Made by a program: the position numbers and the translations under genes. Below the pieces are notes generated by a model. It did not search any database, was not told the DNA's origin, and worked only from the letters and a program-made list of their open reading frames with translations. From Enhygromyxa salina (GTDB taxonomy: Bacteria; Myxococcota_A; Polyangia; Nannocystales; Nannocystaceae): a DNA stretch of 46,915 nt. Positions within the stretch are counted from its first letter, which is position 1. Every line of letters starts with the position of its first letter. The stretch is taken from NCBI RefSeq assembly GCF_002994615.1, contig NZ_PVNK01000162.1, positions 1 through 46,915 of the forward strand, in the 5' to 3' direction. This document shows positions 30,254-38,214 of the stretch, piece by piece.

Positions 30254-32026
30254 ATGGCCTCCGAACACGACGAAGAAATCGAGCACATGATCGACCCCTC
30301 GGTGCCGGATCTGTCTCCCCTCGAGACGATGCGGCACAGCGCGGCCCACGTGATGGCCGACGCGATCAAGCAGCTGTGGCCCGAGGCCAAGCTGGCCTTC
30401 GGCCCGCACACCGAGGACGGCTTCTACTACGACATCGAGATGCCGCACCGGATCTCGCCCGACGACTTCCCGGCGATCGAGGCCAAGATGAAGGACATCG
30501 TCAAGGCCAAGCACGCCTTCGTGCGCGAGGAGGTCGAGCGCGACGCGGCGCTCGAGCTGTTCCGGGCCGCGGGTGAGGACTTCAAGGTCGAGACGATCGG
30601 CTCGATCCCCGCCGACGCAACCCTGACGCTGTACCGCAGCGGTGAGTTCGTCGACCTGTGCCGCGGGCCCCACGTGGCCGACACCGGCCGGATCCTCGCG
30701 TTCAAGCTCCTGCGCGTGGCCGGGGCCTACTGGCGGGGCAACGAGAAGGGCCCGATGCTCCAGCGCCTGTACGGCACGGCCTTCCCCGATCGCAAGCAGC
30801 TCAAGAAGCATCTCATGATGCTCGAGGAGGCCAAGAAGCGGGACCATCGCAAGCTCGGCGTCGAGCTCGGGCTGTTCCACTTCGATCCGATCGCGCCCGC
30901 GAGCCCCTTCTTCACCGGGCGCGGCGCGACGGTCTACAACCTGCTTCAGGCCTACGTGCGCAAGCTCTACGCGCGCTACGGCTACGAGGAGGTCGTGACC
31001 CCGCAGATCTTCGACATGGAGCTGTTCCGCCAGAGCGGTCACTACGATCACTACAAGGACAACATGTTCATCTGCGAGATCGACGAGCGCGAGTTCGGGG
31101 TCAAGCCGATGAACTGCCCCGGCCACTGCGTGCTCTACCGCCAGACCCGGCACAGCTACCGCCAGCTGCCGATCCGGATGGCCGACTTCGGCCGCCTCCA
31201 CCGCTACGAGCGCGCGGGCGTGACCCACGGGCTCACGCGGGTCCGGACCTTCGCCCAGGACGACGCGCACGTGTTTTGTCGTCTGGATCAGCTCAGTGAG
31301 GAGATCGAGGCGGTGACCAAGATGATCCTCGAGACCTACGAGGTCTTCGGCTTCGAGGACGTCGAGATCGAGATCTCGACCCGGCCCGAGTCTTTCCTCG
31401 GAGAGATCGAGACCTGGGATCGGGCCGAGCGAGCGCTGGCCGACGCGCTCGATCGCCAGGGCATCAAGTACGCCATCAACGCGGGCGACGGGGCCTTCTA
31501 CGGGCCCAAGATCGATTTCGGCGTGCGCGACGCGCTGCGCCGCCCGTGGCAGCTCGGGACCTGCCAGCTCGACTTCCAGCTGCCCGAGCGCTTCGCCCTC
31601 GAGTACGTGGCCAGCGACGACTCCCGCGAGCGGCCCGTGATGATCCACCGGGCGATGCTCGGCAGCCTCGAGCGCTTCTTCGGCGTCTACCTCGAGCACA
31701 CCGCGGGCAAGTTCCCGATCTGGATCGCGCCGATCCAGGTTGCGATCTTGCCGATCACCGACGGCCACCACGAGTGGGCGCGCGAGGTCGCGGCCGCGTG
31801 CCGGGCCGCGGGCCTGCGCGTCGAGGTCGACGAGCGCAACGAGAAGCTCGGGCTCAAGATCCGTGAGGCGACCCTGCTCAAGGTCCCTTGCATGCTCGTG
31901 CTCGGCGACAAGGAGGTCGAGGCCCGCGGGGTCGCCCCGCGCAGCCGCGACGGCAAGACCGGCGAGCTCGAGTCGCTCGCCGCGTTCGTCGCCCGGCTGT
32001 CCGAAGAGGGGAAGATCCCCGGCTAG
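30254..32026 (+). CDS. thrS: Threonine-tRNA ligase lacking the TGS domain
   Basis: Charges tRNA-Thr. At 590 residues it is about 50 shorter than the E. coli enzyme (642). ATG 30254 begins directly in the editing region, so the N-terminal TGS domain is missing; the open frame upstream does not encode one. The editing (SAD) domain has HSAAHVMAD and DLCRGPHVADTG with the zinc-type His/Cys residues. The class II core has PMNCPGHC (about 286), RMADFGRLHRYERAG, TRVRTFAQDDAHVFC and a normal anticodon-binding C-terminus (IQVAILPITDGHHEWA). It is the first gene of the thrS-infC-rpmI-rplT group, and regulation by its own mRNA leader is likely by analogy only. Confidence 0.95.
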   Translation: MASEHDEEIEHMIDPSVPDLSPLETMRHSAAHVMADAIKQLWPEAKLAFGPHTEDGFYYDIEMPHRISPDDFPAIEAKMKDIVKAKHAFVREEVERDAALELFRAAGEDFKVETIGSIPADATLTLYRSGEFVDLCRGPHVADTGRILAFKLLRVAGAYWRGNEKGPMLQRLYGTAFPDRKQLKKHLMMLEEAKKRDHRKLGVELGLFHFDPIAPASPFFTGRGATVYNLLQAYVRKLYARYGYEEVVTPQIFDMELFRQSGHYDHYKDNMFICEIDEREFGVKPMNCPGHCVLYRQTRHSYRQLPIRMADFGRLHRYERAGVTHGLTRVRTFAQDDAHVFCRLDQLSEEIEAVTKMILETYEVFGFEDVEIEISTRPESFLGEIETWDRAERALADALDRQGIKYAINAGDGAFYGPKIDFGVRDALRRPWQLGTCQLDFQLPERFALEYVASDDSRERPVMIHRAMLGSLERFFGVYLEHTAGKFPIWIAPIQVAILPITDGHHEWAREVAAACRAAGLRVEVDERNEKLGLKIREATLLKVPCMLVLGDKEVEARGVAPRSRDGKTGELESLAAFVARLSEEGKIPG

Positions 32027-32075
32027 CCCACCTGGGCGGCCGTAGCGCGGCACCTCCGGGCCCGACACGCCAAAG

Positions 32076-32102
32076 CTGCGTTGGGCCCGGGGGCCCACGC
32101 AG
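32076..32102 (+). promoter_or_regulatory. GC-rich hairpin in the thrS-infC spacer
   Basis: CTGCGT plus GGGCCC on the left pair with GGGCCC plus ACGCAG on the right, with one bulged T and a tiny loop. It lies 50 bp after thrS and 145 bp before infC. There is no T-run, so it is more likely an RNA stability or leader element than a terminator. Confidence 0.35.
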
Positions 32103-32246
32103 ACCCCTTGTGAGGTCAATGAAAGCTTGGTCTCATCGGGGTGCTTGACGAACGTCGCGTGACGGGACAACGTGCACGCGACCCGGACCGCTCGCCGATC
32201 GCCGGCACGGCCCGGGTCACCTACAGAACTTCAGGAGAACGACACC

Positions 32247-33020
32247 ATCGGACGCAAACGCTCGAGGCCCGCACCACGCAAAAGGGAGACCCACCGAGTC
32301 GGACGGAGAATTCGAGTTCGGGAGGTCCGCGTGATTGATGCGGACGGGTCCCAGCTGGGCATCCTGGCCACCCAAGACGCCATGCGGCGTGCCGAAGAAC
32401 AGGGCTTGCAGCTCGTAGAGGTCAACCCCAAGACCTCTCCGCCAGTCTGCAAGATCATGGACTACGGCAAATTCAAGTACGAGACCGCCAAGCGCGAGCG
32501 GGAGACCAAGAAGAACAAGAAGAGCCAGGAGCTCAAAGAGGTCAAGTTCCGGCCCAAGACCCACGACCACGACTTCGACTTCAAGGTCAAGCACGCGCGT
32601 CGTTTCCTCGAGGACAACAACAAGGTTCGCCTGTTGGTTCAGTTCCGTGGGCGCGAGATCACCCACCCGGAGACGGGCCGGGACGTGCTCAACCGGGTCG
32701 TCAAGGCTGTGGTCGATCTCGCCACTGTCATCCAGATGCCCAACATGGAGGGCAACCGGATGAGCATGATCATCGCGCCCAAGCCCCGCCGTGACGGTGG
32801 CGGTGGCGGCGGTGGCGGCAGCAAGGCCAACAAGCCGAGCACCCCGCGGGCCAACAAACCCGAGGCCGAGGCCAAACCCGAGGCCAAGCCCGAGGCCAAG
32901 CCCGAGGAGGCCGCCCCAGACGCGGCCGCCGGATCTCCCAACGAGAGTCAAGACACGCCCGCGGGCGGCAAGCAGACCGAGGGCCAGACCGACGACGCAG
33001 CCGCCGCGTCGGGCTCTTGA
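32247..33020 (+). CDS. infC: Translation initiation factor IF-3 with rare ATC start
   Basis: Binds the 30S subunit, prevents premature 50S joining and checks the start codon. The conserved core (IRVREVRVIDADG, LVEVNPKTSPPVCKIMDYGKFKYE, then EVKFRPKTHDHDF and GREITHPETG) is followed by about 80 extra residues rich in Gly, Lys, Pro, Ala and Glu, with KPEA repeats. There is no suitable ATG, GTG or TTG near the family start. AGGAG lies 9-10 nt before an in-frame ATC at 32247, giving a 257-residue protein beginning (M)IGRKR-style. E. coli infC uses AUU and M. xanthus dsg is reported to use AUC, so autoregulation by start-codon discrimination is likely. The Dsg protein also has a long C-terminal extension. 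Confidence 0.9.
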   Translation: MGRKRSRPAPRKRETHRVGRRIRVREVRVIDADGSQLGILATQDAMRRAEEQGLQLVEVNPKTSPPVCKIMDYGKFKYETAKRERETKKNKKSQELKEVKFRPKTHDHDFDFKVKHARRFLEDNNKVRLLVQFRGREITHPETGRDVLNRVVKAVVDLATVIQMPNMEGNRMSMIIAPKPRRDGGGGGGGGSKANKPSTPRANKPEAEAKPEAKPEAKPEEAAPDAAAGSPNESQDTPAGGKQTEGQTDDAAAASGS

Positions 33021-33086
33021 GCCACTCCATCCGCGAACTCGCCGATGGTCTTGCGACCCCGGCATCCCTGATGTAGACAACCGGCC

Positions 33087-33106
33087 CCCCAGCCACACAG
33101 CTGGGG
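33087..33106 (+). promoter_or_regulatory. Leader hairpin before rpmI
   Basis: CCCCAG (33087-33092) and CTGGGG (33101-33106) pair around an 8-nt loop, ending 21 nt before the rpmI start. A role in L20 feedback control, known for this operon in other bacteria, is possible but not shown. Confidence 0.35.
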
Positions 33107-33127
33107 CGCCAGGTCGAGGTTACCGAC

Positions 33128-33331
33128 ATGCCCAAGATGAAATCTCATAGCGGTGCGAAGAAGCGCTTTCGCTTCACAGCCACCGGCAAGGTCAAGCGCA
33201 AGCACTCGCACAAGAATCACATCTTGACGAAGAAGTCGCCCAAGCGGATCCGCAAGCTCCGCGGGACGGCGATCGCGTCGAAGCCCGACGAAGTGCGCGT
33301 CCATCAACTCCTGCCCTACGGAGCGAAGTGA
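33128..33331 (+). CDS. rpmI: 50S ribosomal protein L35
   Basis: A 67-residue, very basic protein of the large subunit. The start [14 protein letters not shown] and the later [16 protein letters not shown] are typical of L35, and the length is normal. Gene order infC-rpmI-rplT is conserved across bacteria. The stop is 3 bp before the L20 start, so the two are co-translated. No oddities. Confidence 0.97.
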   Translation: MPKMKSHSGAKKRFRFTATGKVKRKHSHKNHILTKKSPKRIRKLRGTAIASKPDEVRVHQLLPYGAK

Positions 33332-33334
33332 GCC

Positions 33335-33688
33335 ATGCCCCGCGCTAAACGAGGATTTAAAGCCCGCCGTCGTCGCAACCGCATCCTCAAGGCTGCGAGC
33401 GGCTTCCGCGAGGGTCGCCGGACCATGTATCGGCGCGCCGTCGAGGCCGTGCACCACGCCTGGATGCACGCCTACACCGGCCGCAAGCAGAAGAAGCGGA
33501 CCATGCGTCGGCTGTGGATCGTGCGCATCAACGCCGCCGCCCGCCAGCAAGGGGTCAGCTACAGCCGCCTCATGGACGGCTGCAACAAGGCCGGTATCGC
33601 GCTCGATCGCAAGGTGCTCGCCGACCTGGCGATCGCCGATCCCCAGGGCTTCGCCAAGGTCGTGGATACGGCCCGCGCGGCGCTGTAG
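33335..33688 (+). CDS. rplT: 50S ribosomal protein L20
   Basis: A 117-residue basic protein that binds 23S rRNA early in 50S assembly and, in other bacteria, represses its own operon. The start MPRAKRGFKARRRRNRILK, the central GRKQKKRTMRRLWIVRIN and YSRLMDGCNKAGIALDRK are canonical. It is followed by a strong hairpin, not by pheS. Confidence 0.97.
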   Translation: MPRAKRGFKARRRRNRILKAASGFREGRRTMYRRAVEAVHHAWMHAYTGRKQKKRTMRRLWIVRINAAARQQGVSYSRLMDGCNKAGIALDRKVLADLAIADPQGFAKVVDTARAAL

Positions 33689-33717
33689 GGCGGCGCGCGA
33701 TCCGTCCCGCTTCATTC

Positions 33718-33750
33718 GAGGCTCGAGGGTACCCCTCGAGCCTCGTTGTT
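33718..33750 (+). terminator. Terminator after rplT
   Basis: A 12-bp perfect stem (GAGGCTCGAGGG at 33718-33729, complement at 33733-33744) with a 3-nt TAC loop, then GTTGTTTTGG. It closes the thrS-infC-rpmI-rplT group. Confidence 0.8.
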
Positions 33751-33839
33751 TTGGTTGTGGGTTGCACCCAAAGCGTCAACGATAACGAGGACTTGTGCCC
33801 GGCGAGGAAGCGAGCGAGGATCGCGGTCGGAGGAACGCG

Positions 33840-34124
33840 ATGACGAAGGCCGACATCGTCGACAAGGTCTGTGAACAGGTAGGGGGCTTCTCGAAAAAGG
33901 AGGCCGCGGATCTGGTCGACCAGGTATTCGACACCATGAAGGCGGTGCTCGAGACCGGCGAGAAGATCAAGATCTCGGGCTTCGGCAACTTCGTCGTCCG
34001 CGAGAAGAAGCCCCGCCCGGGTCGCAACCCCCAAACGGGGCAAGAGATCACCATCGAGGCCCGCCGGGTCCTCACCTTCAAGCCCAGCAACGTGCTCAAG
34101 GCCGCGCTCAACGGCGAGAGCTAG
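33840..34124 (+). CDS. ihfA: Integration host factor alpha subunit
   Basis: A 94-residue DNA-bending protein of the HU/IHF family that pairs with IhfB and often assists sigma-54 promoters. [45 protein letters not shown] and [18 protein letters not shown] are close to IhfA; the neighbouring merR-like gene supports alpha over HU. ATG 33840 has a strong GGAGG at 6 nt, so the longer frame from 33795 is not used. It has its own transcription unit after the rplT terminator. Confidence 0.93.
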   Translation: MTKADIVDKVCEQVGGFSKKEAADLVDQVFDTMKAVLETGEKIKISGFGNFVVREKKPRPGRNPQTGQEITIEARRVLTFKPSNVLKAALNGES

Positions 34125-34132
34125 CTCCGACC

Positions 34133-34786
34133 ATGGCAGCAGGTCCGCCCAGCGCCAAGAAGCCAGCCGGCGCCAAGAAGCCAGCCAGCGCCAAGAAGCG
34201 CCCGGGCAAGACGGCCAAGCGGCGAGCCAAGCGCTCGGGCGCCAAGGCCAGCGCCGACAGCCTCGAGCTCGGGACCGACAAGCTCTACTTCAAGATCGGT
34301 GAGGTCGCGAGCATCGTCGACGTCGCCGCCCACGTGCTGCGCTACTGGGAGAGCGAGTTTGCGCTCATCAAGCCCCAGAAGTCTCGCTCGCAGCAGCGCG
34401 TGTACAGGCGCAAGGACGTCGAGAACCTGCTCCGGATCAAGCACCTGCTCTACGAGCGCAAGTTCACGATCGCGGGCGCGAAGCAGGAGCTGCGCGGGGG
34501 CGCGTCGAAGATCGAGCGCGCGGAGGTCAGCGGCCTCTATCGTGCCCAGCGATCGATGGCCCAGGTCCGTGAGCAGCTCGATCTCCTCGCCCACGCGGTC
34601 CGGGCCCAGCCTGACTCAGGTCACATCGCGGCCGACCCGGCCGAGTTCGTGCGAGCGTCGGGGGGCGCGCGCAGCTTGCTCGCGGGCTCGTCCAGCGGCG
34701 ATAGCGACGCTAGGGGCGACAGCAGGCCCACCCAGCACCTGCTCGAGCGGCCCGACCGCCCAGATCTCGCCGATCGAGATCGCTGA
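34133..34786 (+). CDS. MerR-family regulator with histone-like Lys/Ala tail
   Basis: A 217-residue protein. The first ~42 residues are Lys/Ala/Pro repeats ([14 protein letters not shown]), like eukaryotic H1 tails and the lysine-rich tails of some bacterial DNA-binding proteins. The MerR HTH follows ([20 protein letters not shown] then [35 protein letters not shown]). A helical stretch is next, then a disordered end. It starts 8 bp after ihfA, a pairing seen in many proteobacteria. There are no metal-binding cysteines, so a metal sensor is unlikely. The tail could raise non-specific DNA affinity; that is inference. Confidence 0.9.
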   Translation: MAAGPPSAKKPAGAKKPASAKKRPGKTAKRRAKRSGAKASADSLELGTDKLYFKIGEVASIVDVAAHVLRYWESEFALIKPQKSRSQQRVYRRKDVENLLRIKHLLYERKFTIAGAKQELRGGASKIERAEVSGLYRAQRSMAQVREQLDLLAHAVRAQPDSGHIAADPAEFVRASGGARSLLAGSSSGDSDARGDSRPTQHLLERPDRPDLADRDR

Positions 34787-34819
34787 GAGCTTACGGGAAC
34801 TAAAACCTCATCCTCCCCC

Positions 34820-34848
34820 TTGCCGAGGATATACCCAGCTGATATGAG
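34820..34848 (+). promoter_or_regulatory. Probable promoter of the tRNA-Pro gene
   Basis: TTGCCG (34820-34825) and TATGAG (34843-34848) are 17 bp apart, each matching four of six consensus bases. The expected start point is a few bases before the tRNA. Confidence 0.5.
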
Positions 34849-34860
34849 CCCTGTCCCCGC

Positions 34861-34934
<74 letters not shown>

Positions 34935-34942
34935 TCGGCGGA

Positions 34943-34974
34943 GCGAGCGGTCCCATCGGACCGCTCGCTTTTTT
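34943..34974 (+). terminator. Rho-independent terminator after tRNA-Pro
   Basis: An 11-bp perfect stem (GCGAGCGGTCC at 34943-34953, complement at 34958-34968), 4-nt loop and six T. Confidence 0.9.
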
Positions 34975-34998
34975 GGTTCTGTCGGGTTAGATGGGGGC

Positions 34999-35760
34999 GT
35001 GGGTCGCCCGCTGATCTTGGTCTCGAACGACGACGGGATCCGAGCCCCGGGGCTGCGTGTCCTCGCCCGCGTCGCGGCTGAATTTGGCGACGTGCTGGTC
35101 TGCGCCCCGACCGAGGAGCGCTCGGGCTTCAGCCACGCGATCAGCTTGCACTCTTCGCTGCGGACCAACTCGACGCCCGAGCTCGGCGACAACTGGTACG
35201 CGGTGTCGGGGACGCCGGTCGACTGCGTGTACCTCGCGAGCTTGCACCTGTGTGAGCGCCGGCCGGATCTCGTGCTCACGGGCGTCAACCCCGGCTACAA
35301 CCTCGGCGCCGACGTGTTCTACTCGGGCACGGTCGGGGCCGCGCGCGAGGGGCTGCTCCGTGGGTGCACGGCGATGGCCGTGTCCGTCGAGGCCGAGGCC
35401 GATCCCGCGCTGAGCGTGCCCTTCGTCCGCCAGCTCGTCCCGCTGCTGCTCGCCCGGGCCGCGCTCGGCGAGCGTCACCTGCTCAACCTCAACGTGCCCC
35501 GCAAGCCCACAGGCCTCCGAGTCGCGCGCCTCGGGCACCGCTCCTACGACGACCAGGTCGACGAGCGAAAAGATCTCGCCGGGCGCAGCTATTTTTGGAT
35601 CGGCGGGCCACCTGCTCCGATCAACGACGACAGCGACAGCGACATCGGCCTGGTCAGTCGGGGCTTCGCCGCGCTGACCCCACTCGAGCTCGACATCACC
35701 GCCCCCGAGATCGACGACTGGGCGACCTGGGTGGCGGCGAAGGACTCGTCCACGACATGA
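34999..35760 (+). CDS. surE: 5'-nucleotidase SurE
   Basis: Removes phosphate from nucleoside monophosphates (often with exopolyphosphatase activity) using a divalent metal. Metal-binding VSNDDGI is at residues 8-14, PTEERSGFSHAIS and LTGVNPGYNLGADVFYSGTVGAAREG are canonical. Length 253 is normal. It starts at GTG 34999, 24 bp after the tRNA-Pro terminator. The stop overlaps the start of apt by ATGA, so the two are co-translated and may act together in nucleotide salvage. Confidence 0.95.
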   Translation: MGRPLILVSNDDGIRAPGLRVLARVAAEFGDVLVCAPTEERSGFSHAISLHSSLRTNSTPELGDNWYAVSGTPVDCVYLASLHLCERRPDLVLTGVNPGYNLGADVFYSGTVGAAREGLLRGCTAMAVSVEAEADPALSVPFVRQLVPLLLARAALGERHLLNLNVPRKPTGLRVARLGHRSYDDQVDERKDLAGRSYFWIGGPPAPINDDSDSDIGLVSRGFAALTPLELDITAPEIDDWATWVAAKDSSTT

Positions 35761-36302
35761 GCATCGATCACGAACAGGCCCGCGAGCTGCTGCGCAGCAA
35801 GATCCGCAGCATCCCCGACTTTCCCAGCCCGGGGATCTTGTTTCGCGACATCACCCCCGCGCTCGCCGACGCCGAGGCGTTCACAGCCGCGGTCGAGCTC
35901 CACCTCCATCACATCGCCGATCTCGACGGGCAGCTCGACGCGATCGTCGGCATGGAGGCGCGCGGCTTCCTGTTCGGGCCGATCCTCGCCCACCGCCTGA
36001 ACCTCGCCTTCGTGCCCGCGCGCAAGCCAGGCAAGCTCCCGGCCGAGACGATCGCCGAGGACTACGCGCTCGAGTACGCCAAGAACACCCTCCAGATCCA
36101 CGCCGACGCCCTGCGCCCGGGCGCCCGCGTCCTGATCGTCGACGACCTGCTCGCAACCGGCGGGACCGCGGCCGCGACCACCCGGCTGATCGAGCGCCTC
36201 GGGGCGACCGTCGCCGCGCAGCTGTTCATGATCGAGCTCGTCGCGCTCGGCGGACGAGCAGCGCAGGGCGACCACCGCGTCGAGGCCGTGCTTCAGTTCT
36301 GA
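35757..36302 (+). CDS. apt: Adenine phosphoribosyltransferase
   Basis: Makes AMP from adenine and PRPP. At 181 residues it is of normal length. PDFPSPGILFRDITP near the start, GMEARGFLFG, the ARKPGKLP loop and the PRPP-binding VLIVDDLLATGGT (about 125-137) are diagnostic. ATG 35757 overlaps surE by 4 bp. It ends convergent with an ABC ATPase gene; a 6-bp hairpin (36374-36388) lies in the gap. Confidence 0.95.
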   Translation: MSIDHEQARELLRSKIRSIPDFPSPGILFRDITPALADAEAFTAAVELHLHHIADLDGQLDAIVGMEARGFLFGPILAHRLNLAFVPARKPGKLPAETIAEDYALEYAKNTLQIHADALRPGARVLIVDDLLATGGTAAATTRLIERLGATVAAQLFMIELVALGGRAAQGDHRVEAVLQF

Positions 36303-36393
36303 GGCCTCCGGTCGCCTGCCGCCCGCGGTGGCCGTGGGCTGCTCGGGCGCGAAGCTCAGACCCGCCCACACCGCGAGCGAGGCGCTCGGAGGG

Positions 36394-37020
36394 TCAAGAC
36401 ACCCTGAAGGGCTGGGCGTCGAGGGCGTCGAGGGCCCAGCGGTCTTGATCGTGGGCCGCAAGCAAGATCGCAGCTCCGGCCGCCCGGCGCTCGACCAACC
36501 ACCCGAGCAGGCGCTCGCGGCTCTCCCCATCGACCCCAGCGAAGGGCTCATCGAGCACGTAGAGCGCCGCGTCGCCAGCGGCGATCGCCGCGAAGGCGAG
36601 GCGCCGCCGCATGCCCACGCTGTAGGTCGTCGCCAGCAGCTCGATCGCCGGGCCGAGCCCGGCGAGGGCCTCGAGCCGCGCGAGCGAGTCGGCGCCTCGG
36701 TCCTCGAACACGTCGGCGTGGAACTCGAGCAGCTCGCGGCCGCTGAGCCCGGCCGGGAGGTCGATCTCTTGGGCGAGGTAACGGAGGCTGCGGCGGGCCT
36801 GGAGCGGCTCGCTGCGCAGGTCATGGCCGCCGATCTCGACCGCTCCGGCGTCGGGGATCACGGTCCCGCAGATGCAGCCGATCAGGGTCGACTTGCCGGC
36901 CCCGTTGGGCCCGACCAGGGCCACGGCCTCGCCTGCTTGAAGTTCGAGCGAGACCCCATCGAGGACGACGTTGTCGGCGTATCGCTTGCTCAGCTCGAGC
37001 GCGCGCAGGGGAGGGCTCAC
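36394..37020 (-). CDS. Orphan ABC transporter ATP-binding protein
   Basis: A 208-residue ATPase. Walker A is GPNGAGKST (about 37-45), the Q loop is LAQEIDLP, and Walker B with catalytic Glu is ALYVLDEPFAGVD; the switch His is in LLAAHDQD. The signature motif is YSVGMRRR rather than LSGGQ, as in several ABC-2 and CcmA-type exporters. No permease is adjacent, so the partner must be encoded elsewhere. It could be the haem exporter ATPase CcmA or an ABC-2 drug/lipid exporter subunit; the sequence does not decide. It starts after the DUF423 terminator, so it has its own promoter. Confidence 0.88.
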   Translation of the reverse strand: MSPPLRALELSKRYADNVVLDGVSLELQAGEAVALVGPNGAGKSTLIGCICGTVIPDAGAVEIGGHDLRSEPLQARRSLRYLAQEIDLPAGLSGRELLEFHADVFEDRGADSLARLEALAGLGPAIELLATTYSVGMRRRLAFAAIAAGDAALYVLDEPFAGVDGESRERLLGWLVERRAAGAAILLAAHDQDRWALDALDAQPFRVS

Positions 37021-37062
37021 CGCGCCAGTCCAACCGAAGCAGGGCCGCGAGTCCAGGGCCCA

Positions 37063-37138
37063 TGAAAGAATGAAAGAATGAAAAAATCTCCTGCCCAGCG
37101 GGTGCGACGAGGGATCAGCTCACCCGCGGGCAGGAGAT
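37063..37138 (-). terminator. Terminator after the DUF423 gene (minus strand)
   Basis: ATCTCCTGCCC-A-GCGGGTG (37086-37104) pairs with 37121-37138: an 18-bp stem with one bulged base and a 16-nt loop. On the minus strand it is followed by a T-run (complement of the A-run 37081-37086). AATGAAAG repeats lie just beyond (37063-37085). Confidence 0.85.
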
Positions 37139-37211
37139 GCGACTCGAAGTGGTGCGTCGTTCCACTCCGGATACTCCGACCCGCCCGGACTCAGTCCGGT
37201 TTCGGCCCGCT

Positions 37212-37631
37212 CTAGTTTTTCTCGGGGTCGGTTGGGAGACCGTAGGCGTGAGCGACGATCGCCGCCCACCCGAGGATCAGACCCAGCCCGCCGAGCGGGG
37301 TCACGGCGCCGAGCAGGCGCGGTCCGCCGAGGGCCATGGCATAGAGTGTCGACGAGAACACGAGCACGCCACCGCAAAAACCGGCGGCGGCGACGGTCCG
37401 CCAGCGCGTCCAGGGGCCCGCGCCCCAGCCGACCAGGAGCAGGGCGAGGGCGTGGATCTGCTGGTAGCGCGCCGCGGTCTGCCACCACTCGAGCTGCTCG
37501 GGTGTCAGCCGGGACTCGAGCCCGTGGGCGCCGAAGGCTCCGGCCGCGACGCCGAGCAGACCGAGGGCGCCAGCGAGCATCATCGTCGTGCGCCGGGCGT
37601 GGGTTTGATCGAGCGGGGTGTGATCGGTCAT
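37212..37631 (-). CDS. DUF423-family membrane protein
   Basis: A 139-residue inner-membrane protein with four hydrophobic helices (about 16-36, 62-77, 82-102, 108-130). GVAAGAFGAHGLESRLTPEQLEWWQTAARYQ matches the DUF423 (YgdD-like) family, whose function is not settled. ATG 37631 overlaps the stop of the upstream lipoprotein gene (ATGA). A strong terminator follows. No substrate or partner can be named. Confidence 0.92.
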   Translation of the reverse strand: MTDHTPLDQTHARRTTMMLAGALGLLGVAAGAFGAHGLESRLTPEQLEWWQTAARYQQIHALALLLVGWGAGPWTRWRTVAAAGFCGGVLVFSSTLYAMALGGPRLLGAVTPLGGLGLILGWAAIVAHAYGLPTDPEKN

Positions 37632-38164
37632 GGGCTCTCGCTCTCGGCCAGCTGCTGCGCGAGCCATGCGCTCAGCTCGACGGTCGAGCCGTCGGCGAGG
37701 ACGACCAGGTAGGGCAGGTTGGACTTGAAGCTGCGGGCGGCGATCTCGTCGAGCCAGGGCTCGAGCTCGATGAGGTCGTAGCCGATCCACTCCCACTTGG
37801 TCCGGAGCATGCTTGCGAACTGCTCGGCGGTGTACTCGCTGGGGTCGCTGTCCTCGCCGTCGGCCTGGTCGACGAAGCGCAGGCCGCTCGCGCTGATCAG
37901 ATCGAGGGCCTTGTCGATCGCCGGATCTGCGGGAGGCCGATCGGCGAGCTTCGAGGCCGCGCCAGCTTCGGCCTCGCCGCCCGTCTTGACCTCGTCGGGA
38001 GCGGGGCCCGCCTCCGAGGCCGCGGACCCTGCCCCGACCCCCGCGCTCGGCGAACGCATGGGCTCGTGGCGCACGGTCGGTGGCTCGTCGCGGCACGCCA
38101 GCGCGGCTGTGAAGCCGAGGACGGGGACCAGGGCGAGGGCGCGAGCGCGGGGCACGAGCGCCAA
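37628..38164 (-). CDS. Small lipoprotein of unknown function
   Basis: A 178-residue protein with a short signal and a probable lipobox ending TAALAC (about residue 24). A disordered Ala/Gly/Glu linker (30-75) precedes a compact C-terminal domain of about 95 residues. TTG 38164 is preferred because GGGGAG lies 7 nt before it; GTG 38155 is the alternative. The domain has a DGSTVELSAWLAQQLAE end and is not recognised. Translational coupling to the DUF423 gene suggests a shared role in the envelope. Confidence 0.75.
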   Translation of the reverse strand: MALVPRARALALVPVLGFTAALACRDEPPTVRHEPMRSPSAGVGAGSAASEAGPAPDEVKTGGEAEAGAASKLADRPPADPAIDKALDLISASGLRFVDQADGEDSDPSEYTAEQFASMLRTKWEWIGYDLIELEPWLDEIAARSFKSNLPYLVVLADGSTVELSAWLAQQLAESESP

Positions 38165-38214
38165 GGTAGCGCTCCCCGGCCCGGGGCACGAGCGCAAGCG
38201 CTGCTTGGGAGCGC

